This document shows, piece by piece, positions 8,887 to 16,799 of a stretch of DNA of 33,769 bases. Source of the stretch: Clostridiales bacterium (GTDB lineage: Bacteria; Bacillota; Clostridia; Christensenellales; Aristaeellaceae); NCBI GenBank assembly GCA_004557905.1, contig SFFH01000015.1, forward strand, positions 1 through 33,769. The letters run 5' to 3'. Within the stretch, counting starts at the first letter, position 1. Every line of letters starts with the position of its first letter. The notes below the pieces were generated by a model. That model was not told the origin of the DNA. It was given only the letters and a program-made list of their open reading frames with translations, and did not search any database. The position numbers and the translations under genes were made by a program.

Positions 8887-9291
8887 ATGCTGTTTCCCGT
8901 TTCCCGGGTTGAGGGCGCGGTGCTCAACGAGAAGACCGCGCCCTTTGGCCTCAGTCTTTCCCCCTCGCAGATCGCCGCGCTGCAACGGCAGGAAGGTCAG
9001 GCGCTTTCGCGCACCGGCCGCGTGTGCTTCGGCAAAAGCATCCTGCCCCGTCTGGCCGCCGCGTTCGCCGGTTCGGCGCACATTCAGGCCTGCGACTGGG
9101 CGGACACGCTGGGCGAGCTGACCGACCTGTTCTACGTCCTCAAGCGCGAAACGGAGGATGCGCTCAGTGACGAGGAGCTGACTGCGCGTATGGTTCGCAC
9201 ATTCGACGGCCCCGCGCAGGGCTCAACGACGCTGCTGACCGATTTCTTTTTCATGCCCGACGAGCCGGAGGAGGACGACGATGAAGCCTGA
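8887..9291 (+). CDS. DUF6323-type protein of unknown function
   Basis: A 134-residue soluble protein without signal peptide or membrane helix. The segment NEKTAPFGLSLSPSQI, followed by a conserved-looking TGRVCFGKSIL and a helical region with ELTDLFYVLKRET, matches what I recall of DUF6323 proteins of Clostridia; no function is known to me. The ATG at 8887 is preferred because GGAGGTG lies six bases before it; an in-frame ATG at 8869 is upstream of this site. The C-terminus is very acidic. It overlaps the next gene by 11 bases. It lies head to head with def. Confidence 0.7.
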   Translation: MLFPVSRVEGAVLNEKTAPFGLSLSPSQIAALQRQEGQALSRTGRVCFGKSILPRLAAAFAGSAHIQACDWADTLGELTDLFYVLKRETEDALSDEELTARMVRTFDGPAQGSTTLLTDFFFMPDEPEEDDDEA

Positions 9292-10189
9292 CCTGACGCG
9301 CCTGCTCACCCAGGCGGAAAACGACGACCTGCGCACGGAGCTGCTCGCCCTTTTGCGCATGCAGGCCGTCGCCTACACGCAGGGCGACAGCGACAGCCTG
9401 CCCGCCGAGGTGATGCTGGAGCTGCTTGCCTCGCTGCTGTATACGCTGGGCGTCGATCCCGCGCAGTCCCAGACGCTTGCGCCGCTGTACGGCAGGGACC
9501 TGCGCCCGCTTTATGAAGCGGGCTGCCGCACGCTGCTTCGCAAGACGGATCAGGCCCGCGCGCTCATTCAGGCGCTCTGCCGGGAAACGCCGCCGCTGGA
9601 CTGCATGTCCCTCAATGACACCGTGCGCAGCATCCTGGCCTCGCTGGATCGCTACGATGCGCGCTTCTTCGCCCACCGCGTCCCCGGCGAAATCGACTAC
9701 CAGCTGATCCAGCCCGTGCCGGAGAGCGTCCAGGGCATCGACTACATCCTGCTCTACCTGTCGCGCCTGCGCGCGGAGATGCGCTTTCTGTCCCGCTTTC
9801 CGCAGCACCGGCTGCTCGCCCTGCTCGACGGCACGAACCCCGGCTGGCGCGAGGAGATCGTCAGCCTCTGCCTGCCCGTCGGTGCCAACGCGCTGGGCCT
9901 CGCGCTGCTGGGCGAGGATCCCCGCCGCCTGCACATCCGCGAAAGCGAGCGGCAGGCGCTTTTGCAGCGCTTTGCGTCCCTGCACCCGCTGGACATCGAA
10001 AACAGGCTGATGCGTACGTGCACCAGCCTGCTGGATACGCTTGATCTTCACGAGGTGCAGGACGCGGACATGCTGCTCGCGCTGTGCCGCGACCTCGCCC
10101 CGCGCATCCGCAGCGCCGCGGACGCGGGCGATTTGTCGCATGTGTTCGGCGGGTTCGGGGTGCCGGTCACATCATGCTCCCCGGATTGA
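9281..10189 (+). CDS. DUF6179-type protein of unknown function
   Basis: A 302-residue, mostly helical, leucine-rich soluble protein. Features that recall DUF6179 are YTQGDSDSLPAEVMLELLASLLYTLG near 25-50, a central LNDTVRSILASLDRYDARFFAHRVPGEIDYQL, and GIDYILLYLSRLRAEMRF; I place it in that family from memory. The start ATG lies within the end of the DUF6323-type gene, preceded by GGAGGAGG, so the two are translationally coupled and probably act together. The 3' end overlaps the end of the opposite-strand priA by 23 bases. No catalytic motif is evident. Confidence 0.68.
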   Translation: MKPDLTRLLTQAENDDLRTELLALLRMQAVAYTQGDSDSLPAEVMLELLASLLYTLGVDPAQSQTLAPLYGRDLRPLYEAGCRTLLRKTDQARALIQALCRETPPLDCMSLNDTVRSILASLDRYDARFFAHRVPGEIDYQLIQPVPESVQGIDYILLYLSRLRAEMRFLSRFPQHRLLALLDGTNPGWREEIVSLCLPVGANALGLALLGEDPRRLHIRESERQALLQRFASLHPLDIENRLMRTCTSLLDTLDLHEVQDADMLLALCRDLAPRIRSAADAGDLSHVFGGFGVPVTSCSPD

Positions 10190-12410
10190 CCTGGCACACG
10201 CACGCGCAGTGCTCCAGCGGTGTCCGGGCGATCTCGCTCATCTTGCCCACCGCCTCCTGGCAGACGGACTTGTCCACGATCTTGAGCGCGACCTGCCAGC
10301 GGCTCTTGCCCTTGATGCGTTTTACCGGGCAGGGCATCACGCGCAGGGAGACGACGTATTTGCGCAGATACGCGCGTCGCTCAAGGAATGCCTCCATCTG
10401 GCGCATGGCGCTCTCCGCGGCGGACTGGGCGTCCGCTTCGCGGTCGGCCTCGTAGAGCAGGCGGGCGATGAGCGTATACGGCGGATAGAGCGCGCGCTTT
10501 CTGCGCACCATCTCCGCCTCGTAAAACGCGCGGTAGTCCTGCCGGCTGGCCGTTTCAATCGCGTAGTGCTCCGGATCGTACGTCTGCAAAAAGACCTCGC
10601 CCGGCGTATCCGCGCGGCCGGCGCGGCCCGCGACCTGCGTGAGCAGCTGGAACGTCCTTTCGGCAGAGCGGTAGTCCGGGAGCTTGAGCATCGCGTCGGC
10701 GGCGACGATGCCGACCATCGTCACGTTCGGAAAGTCGAGGCCCTTGGCGATCATCTGGGTGCCTACCAGAATCCGTGCCTCGCCCCGGCGGAACTGCCCA
10801 ATGATGCGCTCGTGCGCGTCCTTCTGGCGCGTGGTGTCGTTGTCCATGCGCAGCACCGGAATGTCCGGGAAGAAGCGCTTCACTTCCTCCTCCACGCGCT
10901 GCGTGCCCGTGCCGAAGTACTTGATGTACTTGCTTCCGCACTCCGGGCAGACCGTCGGTACGGCCTGCTCCTGCCCGCAATAGTGGCAGCGCAGCGTGTT
11001 TTCCGCGCTGTGGTACGTCATGGAGACGTCGCACTGGGTGCAGGTGACGGTGTAGCCGCAGCTGCGGCAGGAGACGAACGTCGAGTAGCCGCGCCGGTTG
11101 ACGAACAGAATCGCCTGCTTGCCCGCGTCCAGGCAGCGCTTCAGGCCGTCCAGCAGCGCGCCGGAGAAGACCGAGCGGTTGCCCTGGGCCAGCTCCTTGC
11201 GCATATCAACGACGTGCACCTCCGGCATCGGCCGGTTATTGACGCGGCGCGGCATGGTGAGCAGCGTCAGGTCGCCCCGGCCCGCGAGCGCAAAGGAGCG
11301 CATGCTCGGCGTGGCGCTGGCCAGCAGCAGTGCAGCCCCCTCCCGCTCGCAGCGCATGCGCGCCAGCTCGCGCGCGTCGTAGCGCGGCGTGTTGTCCGCG
11401 ATGTAGCTGCCCTCGTGCTCCTCGTCGATGATGATGAGGCCCACGTTCTCCAGCGGCGCAAAGATCGCCGAGCGCGCGCCGATGACCACGCGCACCTCGC
11501 CCCGGCGGATGCGCCGCCACTCGTCGTAACGCTCGCCCGGGGACAGGCGCGAGTGCAGCACCGCGGCGTCCTCGCCAAAGCGCGAGCGGAACCACATGAC
11601 CATCTGCGGCGTCAGCGCGATTTCCGGCACGAGCACGATGGCCGTCTTGCCCAGCTGGGCCGCGTGGCGCACGGCGCGGATGAACACCTCCGTCTTGCCG
11701 CTGCCCGTCACGCCGTAGAGCAGAAACGCGCCCTTCCCCGCCGTCACCGCAGGCAGGAGCGTGTCAAGCACGTCCTGCTGCTGGCGCGTGAGCTGCGGGT
11801 CCTGCGCAGCCAGGCGCTCCATCGCGCCGTACGGGCTGCGCAGCACCTCGCGCTTGTCCAGCTTCACAAAGCCCATTTCACGCAGCGCGTTCAGCGCCGG
11901 GCGCACGTCACCCAACTTCGCGCGCAGCGTCTCGCACGGCAGCTCGCCGCCTTCGCTCTCCATGAGCAGGCTCAATATGGCGGCACGCTTGGGCGCGCGC
12001 TTCTGGGCGGCAAGCACCTGTGCGCGCACAGCCGGGTCCACGGTCAGCACCGCGATCTCCTGCGTCTTCTCTGCGATGCGCTCGCCGCGCATCTGCGCCG
12101 GAAACATGAGCCGAAGCGCCTGCGCCAGCGTGCAGAACGACGTCTCCTTGATGGCCTTCGCCAGGTCGAGCAGCGCGGGCAGCACGGCGGGATAGTCCTC
12201 CAGCGTGCCGCACACATCCTTCACGCGGCTCTCCGGCAGGTCGCAGTCCTCCGAGAGGCCCACGACCACGCCCTCCACCTGCCGCTGCCGGCCGAAGGGA
12301 ACGTGCACGCGCATGCCGGGGCACAGCGTAAGCCCACTGGGCACGCGGTAGGTGAACACACGGTCCACATCCTCGTGCGCAATATCCACGATCACCTGGC
12401 AAAACGGCAT
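10167..12410 (-). CDS. priA: Primosomal replication-restart helicase PriA
   Basis: 3'-5' superfamily 2 helicase that reloads the replisome at stalled forks. The 747 residues contain the N-terminal DNA-binding domain (VDRVFTYRVP), Walker A YGVTGSGKTE, the DEEH box (IIIDEEHEGSY), and the paired zinc-binding segment with CRSCGY, CTQC, CHYC and CPEC cysteine pairs. Later motifs include GTQMIAKGLDFPNV and QVAGRAGR. The ATG at 12410 has GGGGAGGAA upstream and a strong promoter. In many Firmicutes priA lies directly before def; here two plus-strand genes intervene and its stop overlaps the tail of one of them. Confidence 0.96.
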   Translation of the reverse strand: MPFCQVIVDIAHEDVDRVFTYRVPSGLTLCPGMRVHVPFGRQRQVEGVVVGLSEDCDLPESRVKDVCGTLEDYPAVLPALLDLAKAIKETSFCTLAQALRLMFPAQMRGERIAEKTQEIAVLTVDPAVRAQVLAAQKRAPKRAAILSLLMESEGGELPCETLRAKLGDVRPALNALREMGFVKLDKREVLRSPYGAMERLAAQDPQLTRQQQDVLDTLLPAVTAGKGAFLLYGVTGSGKTEVFIRAVRHAAQLGKTAIVLVPEIALTPQMVMWFRSRFGEDAAVLHSRLSPGERYDEWRRIRRGEVRVVIGARSAIFAPLENVGLIIIDEEHEGSYIADNTPRYDARELARMRCEREGAALLLASATPSMRSFALAGRGDLTLLTMPRRVNNRPMPEVHVVDMRKELAQGNRSVFSGALLDGLKRCLDAGKQAILFVNRRGYSTFVSCRSCGYTVTCTQCDVSMTYHSAENTLRCHYCGQEQAVPTVCPECGSKYIKYFGTGTQRVEEEVKRFFPDIPVLRMDNDTTRQKDAHERIIGQFRRGEARILVGTQMIAKGLDFPNVTMVGIVAADAMLKLPDYRSAERTFQLLTQVAGRAGRADTPGEVFLQTYDPEHYAIETASRQDYRAFYEAEMVRRKRALYPPYTLIARLLYEADREADAQSAAESAMRQMEAFLERRAYLRKYVVSLRVMPCPVKRIKGKSRWQVALKIVDKSVCQEAVGKMSEIARTPLEHCACVCQVNPGSMM

Positions 12411-12440
12411 GCGCGATTCCTCCCCACGTTCAGTTCATCT

Positions 12441-12469
12441 ATTATAGCGTGAACGGGCACCGCTTTCAA
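12441..12469 (-). promoter_or_regulatory. priA promoter
   Basis: On the minus strand TTGAAA (12469-12464), a 17-base spacer and a consensus TATAAT (12446-12441) lie 31 bases before the priA start. The predicted transcript start near 12434 leaves a short leader containing the ribosome site. Confidence 0.82.
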
Positions 12470-12471
12470 GA

Positions 12472-12500
12472 TTGCAAAACACCCCGCGCTGTGGTACGCT
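12472..12500 (+). promoter_or_regulatory. Candidate promoter for the WYL regulator gene
   Basis: TTGCAA (12472-12477), a 17-base spacer and TACGCT (12495-12500) precede the ATG at 12523 by a short leader. The -10 is weak (three of six matches). It is divergent from, and adjacent to, the priA promoter. Confidence 0.45.
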
Positions 12501-12522
12501 ATGCGCAAAGGGAGGGATGACG

Positions 12523-13428
12523 ATGCAGGCCAGCCGGATGTTTGAAATGCTGTACATGCTCCTTGAGCGCGACAAGCTGACAGCAGCGGAGCTTGCCGAA
12601 AGGCTCGAGGTCTCCGTGCGCACGGTGTACCGTGACGTGCAGGCGCTGTCCGAGGCGGGCATGCCGGTGTACGCGGACCGCGGCAAGGGCGGCGGCATCT
12701 CCATCCTGCCCTCCTTCAAGCTCAGCAAGTCCCTGCTCAGCGAGGCCGAGCGCCGCAGCATCCTCGCCTCGCTGCAGGCAGCTGCGCAGTCCGGCGCGGA
12801 GGACGAGGCCGTGCTGCGCAAGCTGCGCGCGTTCTTTGGTGCGGATGCCTTTGACTGGGTGCAGATCGACTTTTCGGACTGGAGCGGCACACAGAACCAC
12901 GACGTCGCCCTGCTCAGGGAGACGATTCTTTCAAGCCGCGTGCTGGCCTTTGACTACTACGGTGAATCCGGGGAAAAGACCGAACGCGTGGTCTGCCCGC
13001 TGCGTCTCTGGTTCAAGGGGCAGGCGTGGTATCTTCGGGCGTACTGCCTCGCGCGCCGCGCCGTGCGCACGTTCAAGCTGTCCAGGCTCAAGCGGCCGCG
13101 CGTCGTCCCCGGTGTGTTTCCGCCGGAAGCCCTTGCCGCGCGGGAGGAAGACGCGCCTGACGTGCATTGGCCGGAGCCGGAAACCGTGCATCTGCGGATG
13201 CTTGCGGACGCCTGTATGGCCTACCGCGTCTTTGACGACTTCTCCGAGTCCGCCATCACAAGGCGCGAAGACGGCAGCTTTCTGATCGACACGAGCTTCC
13301 CGCCCGGTGCGTGGATCGTCTCGATCATCCTCAGCTACGGCCCGCACGCGCAGGTGCTCGAGCCGCCGGAGCTGCGCGAGGAAATCCAAAAAGCCGCAGA
13401 AAATCTGCTCGCGCGCTACAATACCTGA
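12523..13428 (+). CDS. HTH and WYL-domain transcriptional regulator (YafY type)
   Basis: A 301-residue cytosolic DNA-binding protein. Residues 1-60 form a winged helix-turn-helix: LTAAELAERLEVSVRTVYRDVQ is the recognition unit, followed by a glycine-rich wing (RGKGGGISIL). The middle contains the WYL domain, with the eponymous WYL in QAWYLRAY and a following RTFKLSRL; a WCX-like C-terminal extension completes the protein. WYL domains sense nucleotide or other small ligands. The ATG at 12523 has GGGAGGG six bases upstream; upstream in-frame ATGs lack a site. The gene lies 64 bases ahead of the small zinc-ribbon gene, a likely target. The ligand cannot be inferred. Confidence 0.9.
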   Translation: MQASRMFEMLYMLLERDKLTAAELAERLEVSVRTVYRDVQALSEAGMPVYADRGKGGGISILPSFKLSKSLLSEAERRSILASLQAAAQSGAEDEAVLRKLRAFFGADAFDWVQIDFSDWSGTQNHDVALLRETILSSRVLAFDYYGESGEKTERVVCPLRLWFKGQAWYLRAYCLARRAVRTFKLSRLKRPRVVPGVFPPEALAAREEDAPDVHWPEPETVHLRMLADACMAYRVFDDFSESAITRREDGSFLIDTSFPPGAWIVSIILSYGPHAQVLEPPELREEIQKAAENLLARYNT

Positions 13429-13440
13429 CAGGTCTGTGTC
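13427..13440. promoter_or_regulatory. Candidate operator, GACA-N6-TGTC
   Basis: An inverted repeat GACA-GGTCTG-TGTC begins at the end of the WYL gene stop codon region, upstream of a GATAAT -10-like element at 13454-13459. It could be a binding site for the regulator itself controlling the zinc-ribbon gene. The half sites are only four bases, so chance is a real alternative. Confidence 0.28.
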
Positions 13441-13492
13441 CACTTATCCGTGCGATAATGGGGTCACTTCAAAACACAAGGAGGACAAATCC

Positions 13493-13771
13493 ATGACAAG
13501 CGAAGAGTATATGAAGCTCCCCATCTGCCAGAGCTGCGGCATGCCGATGCAAAGCCCCGAGCAGGTCGGCAGGCACGCCGACGGCAGCGCCAACCCCGAG
13601 TACTGCATCTACTGCTGCCCCGAGGGCGAGGAGAAGATGCAGGGCACGCTCGAGGAGATGATCGAGACGTGCGCGAAGATCGAGACGAAGATGGGCCTGC
13701 ACCCTGACGAGGCGGCGGCGAAGGAAAAGCTGGCCGCGTATCTGCCGACGCTCAGAAGATGGAAGAAGTGA
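13493..13771 (+). CDS. Small zinc-ribbon domain protein
   Basis: A 92-residue protein with two cysteine pairs typical of the putative zinc-ribbon family: CQSCGMPM (C12, C15) and YCIYCC (C38, C41, C42). The C-terminal half is helical with repeated acidic and lysine residues and ends KK. Function is unknown; such genes are often next to YafY/WYL-type regulators. The ATG at 13493 has AAGGAGG upstream with suitable spacing. A hairpin terminator follows at 13783. Confidence 0.85.
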   Translation: MTSEEYMKLPICQSCGMPMQSPEQVGRHADGSANPEYCIYCCPEGEEKMQGTLEEMIETCAKIETKMGLHPDEAAAKEKLAAYLPTLRRWKK

Positions 13772-13782
13772 ACGCATGCGAG

Positions 13783-13812
13783 GAGCACCGGGGCAAAACC
13801 GGTGCTCTTGTT
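13783..13812 (+). terminator. Rho-independent terminator after the zinc-ribbon gene
   Basis: A perfect 9-bp stem GAGCACCGG/CCGGTGCTC (13783-13791, 13799-13807) with a seven-base loop is followed by TTGTT. The U-tract is short. It lies between two convergent genes and may act on both. Confidence 0.65.
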
Positions 13813-13830
13813 ATGCCGCTCTGACGCGCT

Positions 13831-14424
13831 CTACATCGGGCATGCATGGATCCCGACCGCGCCGCGCGCCCGGTCCAGCAGCGCCTTGGCGTCCGCCGTC
13901 TGCGAGAGCCACTCTTCCGCCCATTGCGCGGGCAGGAGCACGGGCATCCTGTCGTGGACGTGCGCGATGCGTTCATCCGCCTTCTGCGTCAGAATCGTGA
14001 ATGCGGCGAGCGGCTCGCCGGCCTCCAGGCGGTACAGCCCCGCCATGTACATGACCGGCCCGTCCGCTTTCATGGCATGCTTGATCCTGCGCTTTCCCTG
14101 CGCCTGCCATTCAAAATAGTACGACGCCGGCACCAGGCAGCGCCGCTCGAGCATCGCGTCCCGGAACATCGGCCGAACCAGCGCCGTTTCGCTTCTGGCG
14201 TTGATCACCACATGGCTGTCCCGCCCGCCAAAGCCCCACCGCATCAGAAACGGCCGCTGTCTGCGCGCCCGGCTGTTGGCGATCGCCGGCGCGACATCCG
14301 TCGGACGGATTTCGCCGGTTTTGATCTGCACGGCAGGCGTGCCGCCGGGCTTTCCGCGGTTCAGCGCTTCGATGAGCGGCTCAAAGCCCTCCAGTGAATC
14401 GTCGATAAAGTAGCGTCCGCACAT
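13831..14424 (-). CDS. SRAP-domain protein (HMCES/YedK type, abasic-site protection)
   Basis: Forms a covalent thiazolidine crosslink with abasic sites in single-stranded DNA through its N-terminal cysteine. The 197 residues retain all key positions: C2 exposed after Met removal (MCGRY), NARSE (N75, R77, E79), catalytic E105 in YYFEW and H157 in HDRMPV. The start at 14424 has GGAGGA upstream. It is the last gene of a probable mutY-kinase-SRAP transcription unit (gaps of 12 and 27 bases), which places abasic-site protection with the glycosylase that creates such sites. Confidence 0.93.
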   Translation of the reverse strand: MCGRYFIDDSLEGFEPLIEALNRGKPGGTPAVQIKTGEIRPTDVAPAIANSRARRQRPFLMRWGFGGRDSHVVINARSETALVRPMFRDAMLERRCLVPASYYFEWQAQGKRRIKHAMKADGPVMYMAGLYRLEAGEPLAAFTILTQKADERIAHVHDRMPVLLPAQWAEEWLSQTADAKALLDRARGAVGIHACPM

Positions 14425-14451
14425 GCGCTTTCCTCCGTCTCACTGCATTTT

Positions 14452-15048
14452 CTATTCTGCCATCAGCGCCTTCACGCTTTGCAGCACGTCTTCACGATCC
14501 ACTTTTTCAAAATCCGTCGTGTCCACGCGCAGGCACGGCCCGTCCCACGGCAGGCGATCCATTCCGCGGCCGAGCATGGAGGCGGCGAACGCCTCATAGG
14601 ACATCGTCCTGTGCGTCGCGGCGCTGCCCGGCTTTTCTGGATAGCAGTCGTTGACGACATGCCCGCGATGGCGATCGGGCGACTGATCCCGCGCGGCAAA
14701 GCGCCGGTAGATTGCGCGCAGGTCGCCCGTCATCTGCACGGTGATCACGTCGCACGGGTACTTGGTCAGCAGCGCGGCCAGCCCCTCGCGAGAAGTATCC
14801 TCAAAGTTGTTTTCCAGAACGACGCTCTGCCCGCAGGCCAGGCACGCGCCCGCGCAGTCATACATGATCTCCATCGCCGCCACACCCAGGCGCACCTTCT
14901 CCTCGCGCGAGGAAAAGCCCAGCGTGTCAAACAGCCGCTCCTTGATCGCGTCCTTGGAGAACATCGGAATGCCCAGCTGCTTCGACAGATACGCCGCCAT
15001 CGTGCTCTTGCCCGTAGCGGGCAGGCCGCAGACCAGAATACACACCAT
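14452..15048 (-). CDS. P-loop kinase-like ATPase (AAA_33/zeta-toxin-like)
   Basis: A 198-residue cytosolic protein with Walker A GLPATGKST (8-16) at the N-terminus, an SKDAIKERLFD segment after the second strand, and VVLENNF in the position of a substrate-binding loop. The fold resembles small-molecule or polynucleotide kinases of the AAA_33 group. Substrate is not predictable. AAGGAGAGAG precedes the ATG at 15048, and it sits between mutY and the SRAP gene, so a nucleic-acid or nucleotide substrate is conceivable but unproven. Confidence 0.8.
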   Translation of the reverse strand: MVCILVCGLPATGKSTMAAYLSKQLGIPMFSKDAIKERLFDTLGFSSREEKVRLGVAAMEIMYDCAGACLACGQSVVLENNFEDTSREGLAALLTKYPCDVITVQMTGDLRAIYRRFAARDQSPDRHRGHVVNDCYPEKPGSAATHRTMSYEAFAASMLGRGMDRLPWDGPCLRVDTTDFEKVDREDVLQSVKALMAE

Positions 15049-15060
15049 TTTTCTCTCTCC

Positions 15061-16107
15061 TTATTCGGTCAGCCTCTCCATCGCCCACTGCCTGGCGGCC
15101 TTCACCGCCGTGGGCAGCGGCAGCGCGGCAAGCTCCTGACGCGAAACCCACTGACCGCCGGGCACCTGCGTCATCTCATCGGCGACAACGGCGTGCACGT
15201 CCATCTCCCAGATGAGGTGCGTGAACACATGCCGGGCGTGTCCGAGCTTCTCGTCGTACGCCGCGCGGATGCCCAGCGCCTCCAGCGCCCGGCAGAGCCT
15301 CGCCGGGTCGCTCTCCTCCAAGACGTCCGGGAAGACGAACAGCCCGCCCAGCAGCTTCTCCTGCCGCTTGACGATCAGTACGCGGTTATCGCAGAAGACG
15401 AGCAGCACGGCGCGGTTTTCCACGCGTTGCGCCTTCTTCTTTGCCTTGCGCGGCAGCTCCTGCGCAATCCCCTGCGCAAAGCCCATGCATCCCTCGCGCA
15501 CGGGACACAGCAGGCACTTGGGATTTTTGGGGGTGCACATCGTCGCGCCCATCTCCATCATCGCGTTGGCGAACGCGCCGGGCCGGTCGCGCGGCACAAG
15601 CGCCTGCGCGCGCGCGGCGATCTGCCTGCGCACAGCGGGCGTGCCCACCTCGTCCTTGATCGCGTCCCAGCGGCAGAGCACACGCTCCACGTTGCCGTCG
15701 ACTGCGGCGGCCGGTATGCCGAAGGCGATCGAGGCAATCGCGCCGGCGGTGTAATCCCCGATGCCGGGCAGCGCACGCAGCTTCTCAAGGTCCGCCGGAA
15801 GCTGCCCGCCGTATCGGGCGACGATCTCCTTCGCCGCCTTCTGCAGCGAGCGGGCGCGGGAATAATACCCCAGCCCCTCCCAGGCCTTGAGCAGCTCCTC
15901 CTCCGGCGCAGACGCCAGGTCCTGCACGGTGGGATAGCGGGCAAGAAAGCGCTCATAATAGGAAACAACCGTTTCGGCCCTCGTCTGCTGAAGCATGATT
16001 TCGGAAATCCAGATGCGGTACGGGTCCTGCGTTCGCCGCCAAGGCAGGTCGCGGTGCCCCTGATCGTACCAGCTGAGGATGGTCTGCGTAAAGCTTTTGC
16101 GGTTCAT
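15061..16107 (-). CDS. mutY: Adenine DNA glycosylase MutY
   Basis: Removes adenine mispaired with 8-oxoguanine in base-excision repair. The 348 residues show catalytic E36 in SEIMLQQT, the helix-hairpin-helix LPGIGDYTAGAI, catalytic D137 in AAVDGNVERVL, and the iron-sulphur ligands C191, C198, C201 and C207 with C-x6-C-x2-C-x5-C spacing. A C-terminal NUDIX-like 8-oxoG recognition domain starts near 230. The ATG at 16107 has GGAGGA upstream. It heads the putative repair operon. Confidence 0.96.
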   Translation of the reverse strand: MNRKSFTQTILSWYDQGHRDLPWRRTQDPYRIWISEIMLQQTRAETVVSYYERFLARYPTVQDLASAPEEELLKAWEGLGYYSRARSLQKAAKEIVARYGGQLPADLEKLRALPGIGDYTAGAIASIAFGIPAAAVDGNVERVLCRWDAIKDEVGTPAVRRQIAARAQALVPRDRPGAFANAMMEMGATMCTPKNPKCLLCPVREGCMGFAQGIAQELPRKAKKKAQRVENRAVLLVFCDNRVLIVKRQEKLLGGLFVFPDVLEESDPARLCRALEALGIRAAYDEKLGHARHVFTHLIWEMDVHAVVADEMTQVPGGQWVSRQELAALPLPTAVKAARQWAMERLTE

Positions 16108-16126
16108 AGTCTTCCTCCATGCTGCA

Positions 16127-16155
16127 ATTATACCATGAAAACGACATTTCAGCCA
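16127..16155 (-). promoter_or_regulatory. mutY promoter, consensus -10
   Basis: A consensus TATAAT on the minus strand (16132-16127) lies 19 bases before the mutY start. The -35 at 17-base spacing is TGGCTG (16155-16150), a poor match. The transcript start near 16120 would leave a leader of only about a dozen bases holding the ribosome site. Confidence 0.5.
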
Positions 16156-16276
16156 TGCATACTTCCGTTCGGAAAGAAAATCAAAGAAAATTGATGCGTT
16201 CCGTTGTCTGGAGGAATTATTTTGAAAAATTCGGTCAGAATAAAGATCGGATGAAAAATTTGGATATTTTTACGTC

Positions 16277-16305
16277 TTGCCTGAAATGAACAAGTCGCGT
16301 ATATT
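16277..16305 (+). promoter_or_regulatory. groESL promoter
   Basis: TTGCCT (16277-16282), a 17-base spacer and TATATT (16300-16305) place the transcript start near 16312, immediately before the CIRCE element. The 160 bases between this and the mutY promoter are AT-rich; I see no gene in them. Confidence 0.8.
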
Positions 16306-16316
16306 ATATCTCGTTA

Positions 16317-16343
16317 TTAGCACTCCTCTTAATCGAGTGCTAA
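16317..16343. promoter_or_regulatory. CIRCE operator for HrcA repressor
   Basis: A perfect TTAGCACTC-N9-GAGTGCTAA inverted repeat lies just downstream of the groESL promoter. This is the exact consensus site bound by the heat-shock repressor HrcA. The hrcA gene is not in the window. Confidence 0.97.
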
Positions 16344-16379
16344 CAAAAGCGACAAGCAACCTGAAGGAGGTCAAATAAG

Positions 16380-16664
16380 ATGAGTCTGAAACCCCTGTTC
16401 GATCGCGTCGTCATCAAGGACGCGGAAATGGAAGAAACCACCAAGGGCGGTCTGATCCTCACGTCCAGCGCGAAGGAGAAGCCGCAGTATGCGTTCGTCG
16501 TGGCCGTTGGCCCGGGCGGCGTCGTCGATGGCAAGGATGTCACCATGCAGGTGGAGGTCGGCCAGAAGGTCGTCTACTCCAAGTACGCCGGCACCGAGAT
16601 CAAGATTGACGGCGAGGAGTACAAGATCGTTCGTCAGAGCGACATCCTCGCGATCGTCGAATAA
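16380..16664 (+). CDS. groES: Co-chaperonin GroES
   Basis: The 94-residue cochaperonin caps the GroEL ring. Family landmarks are the N-terminal LKPLFDRVVIKDAE, the mobile-loop segment ETTKGGLILTSSAKEKP, VVAVGPGG, and the C-terminal DGEEYKIVRQSDILAIVE. AAGGAGG lies nine bases before the ATG. First gene of the CIRCE-regulated operon; 135 bases with hairpins separate it from groL. Confidence 0.98.
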   Translation: MSLKPLFDRVVIKDAEMEETTKGGLILTSSAKEKPQYAFVVAVGPGGVVDGKDVTMQVEVGQKVVYSKYAGTEIKIDGEEYKIVRQSDILAIVE

Positions 16665-16740
16665 GCGGGCCGAGCCCGCACCCGCTTCGCTTCGCGGCGG
16701 CTTTCACGCATTCTTCGGCCGGATGGGCCTCGAATGCCTG
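16665..16740 (+). other. GC-rich hairpins between groES and groL
   Basis: Directly after the groES stop is a perfect GCGGGC-cga-GCCCGC hairpin (16665-16679). A second, interrupted hairpin with GCATTC/GAATGC outer and GGCC/GGCC inner stems spans about 16708-16735. Neither has a T-run, so they may stabilise or process the mRNA rather than end it. Confidence 0.45.
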
Positions 16741-16799
16741 CCTCGCGATCCGACGCGCTGACAACTGTTTTTTGTGAGTAGAATTTGGAGGTAACGATT

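Noticed and set aside
10041..12452. An 803-codon plus-strand open frame opposite priA.
   Set aside because: Same GC artefact; the minus-strand frame carries all PriA motifs and a consensus promoter.
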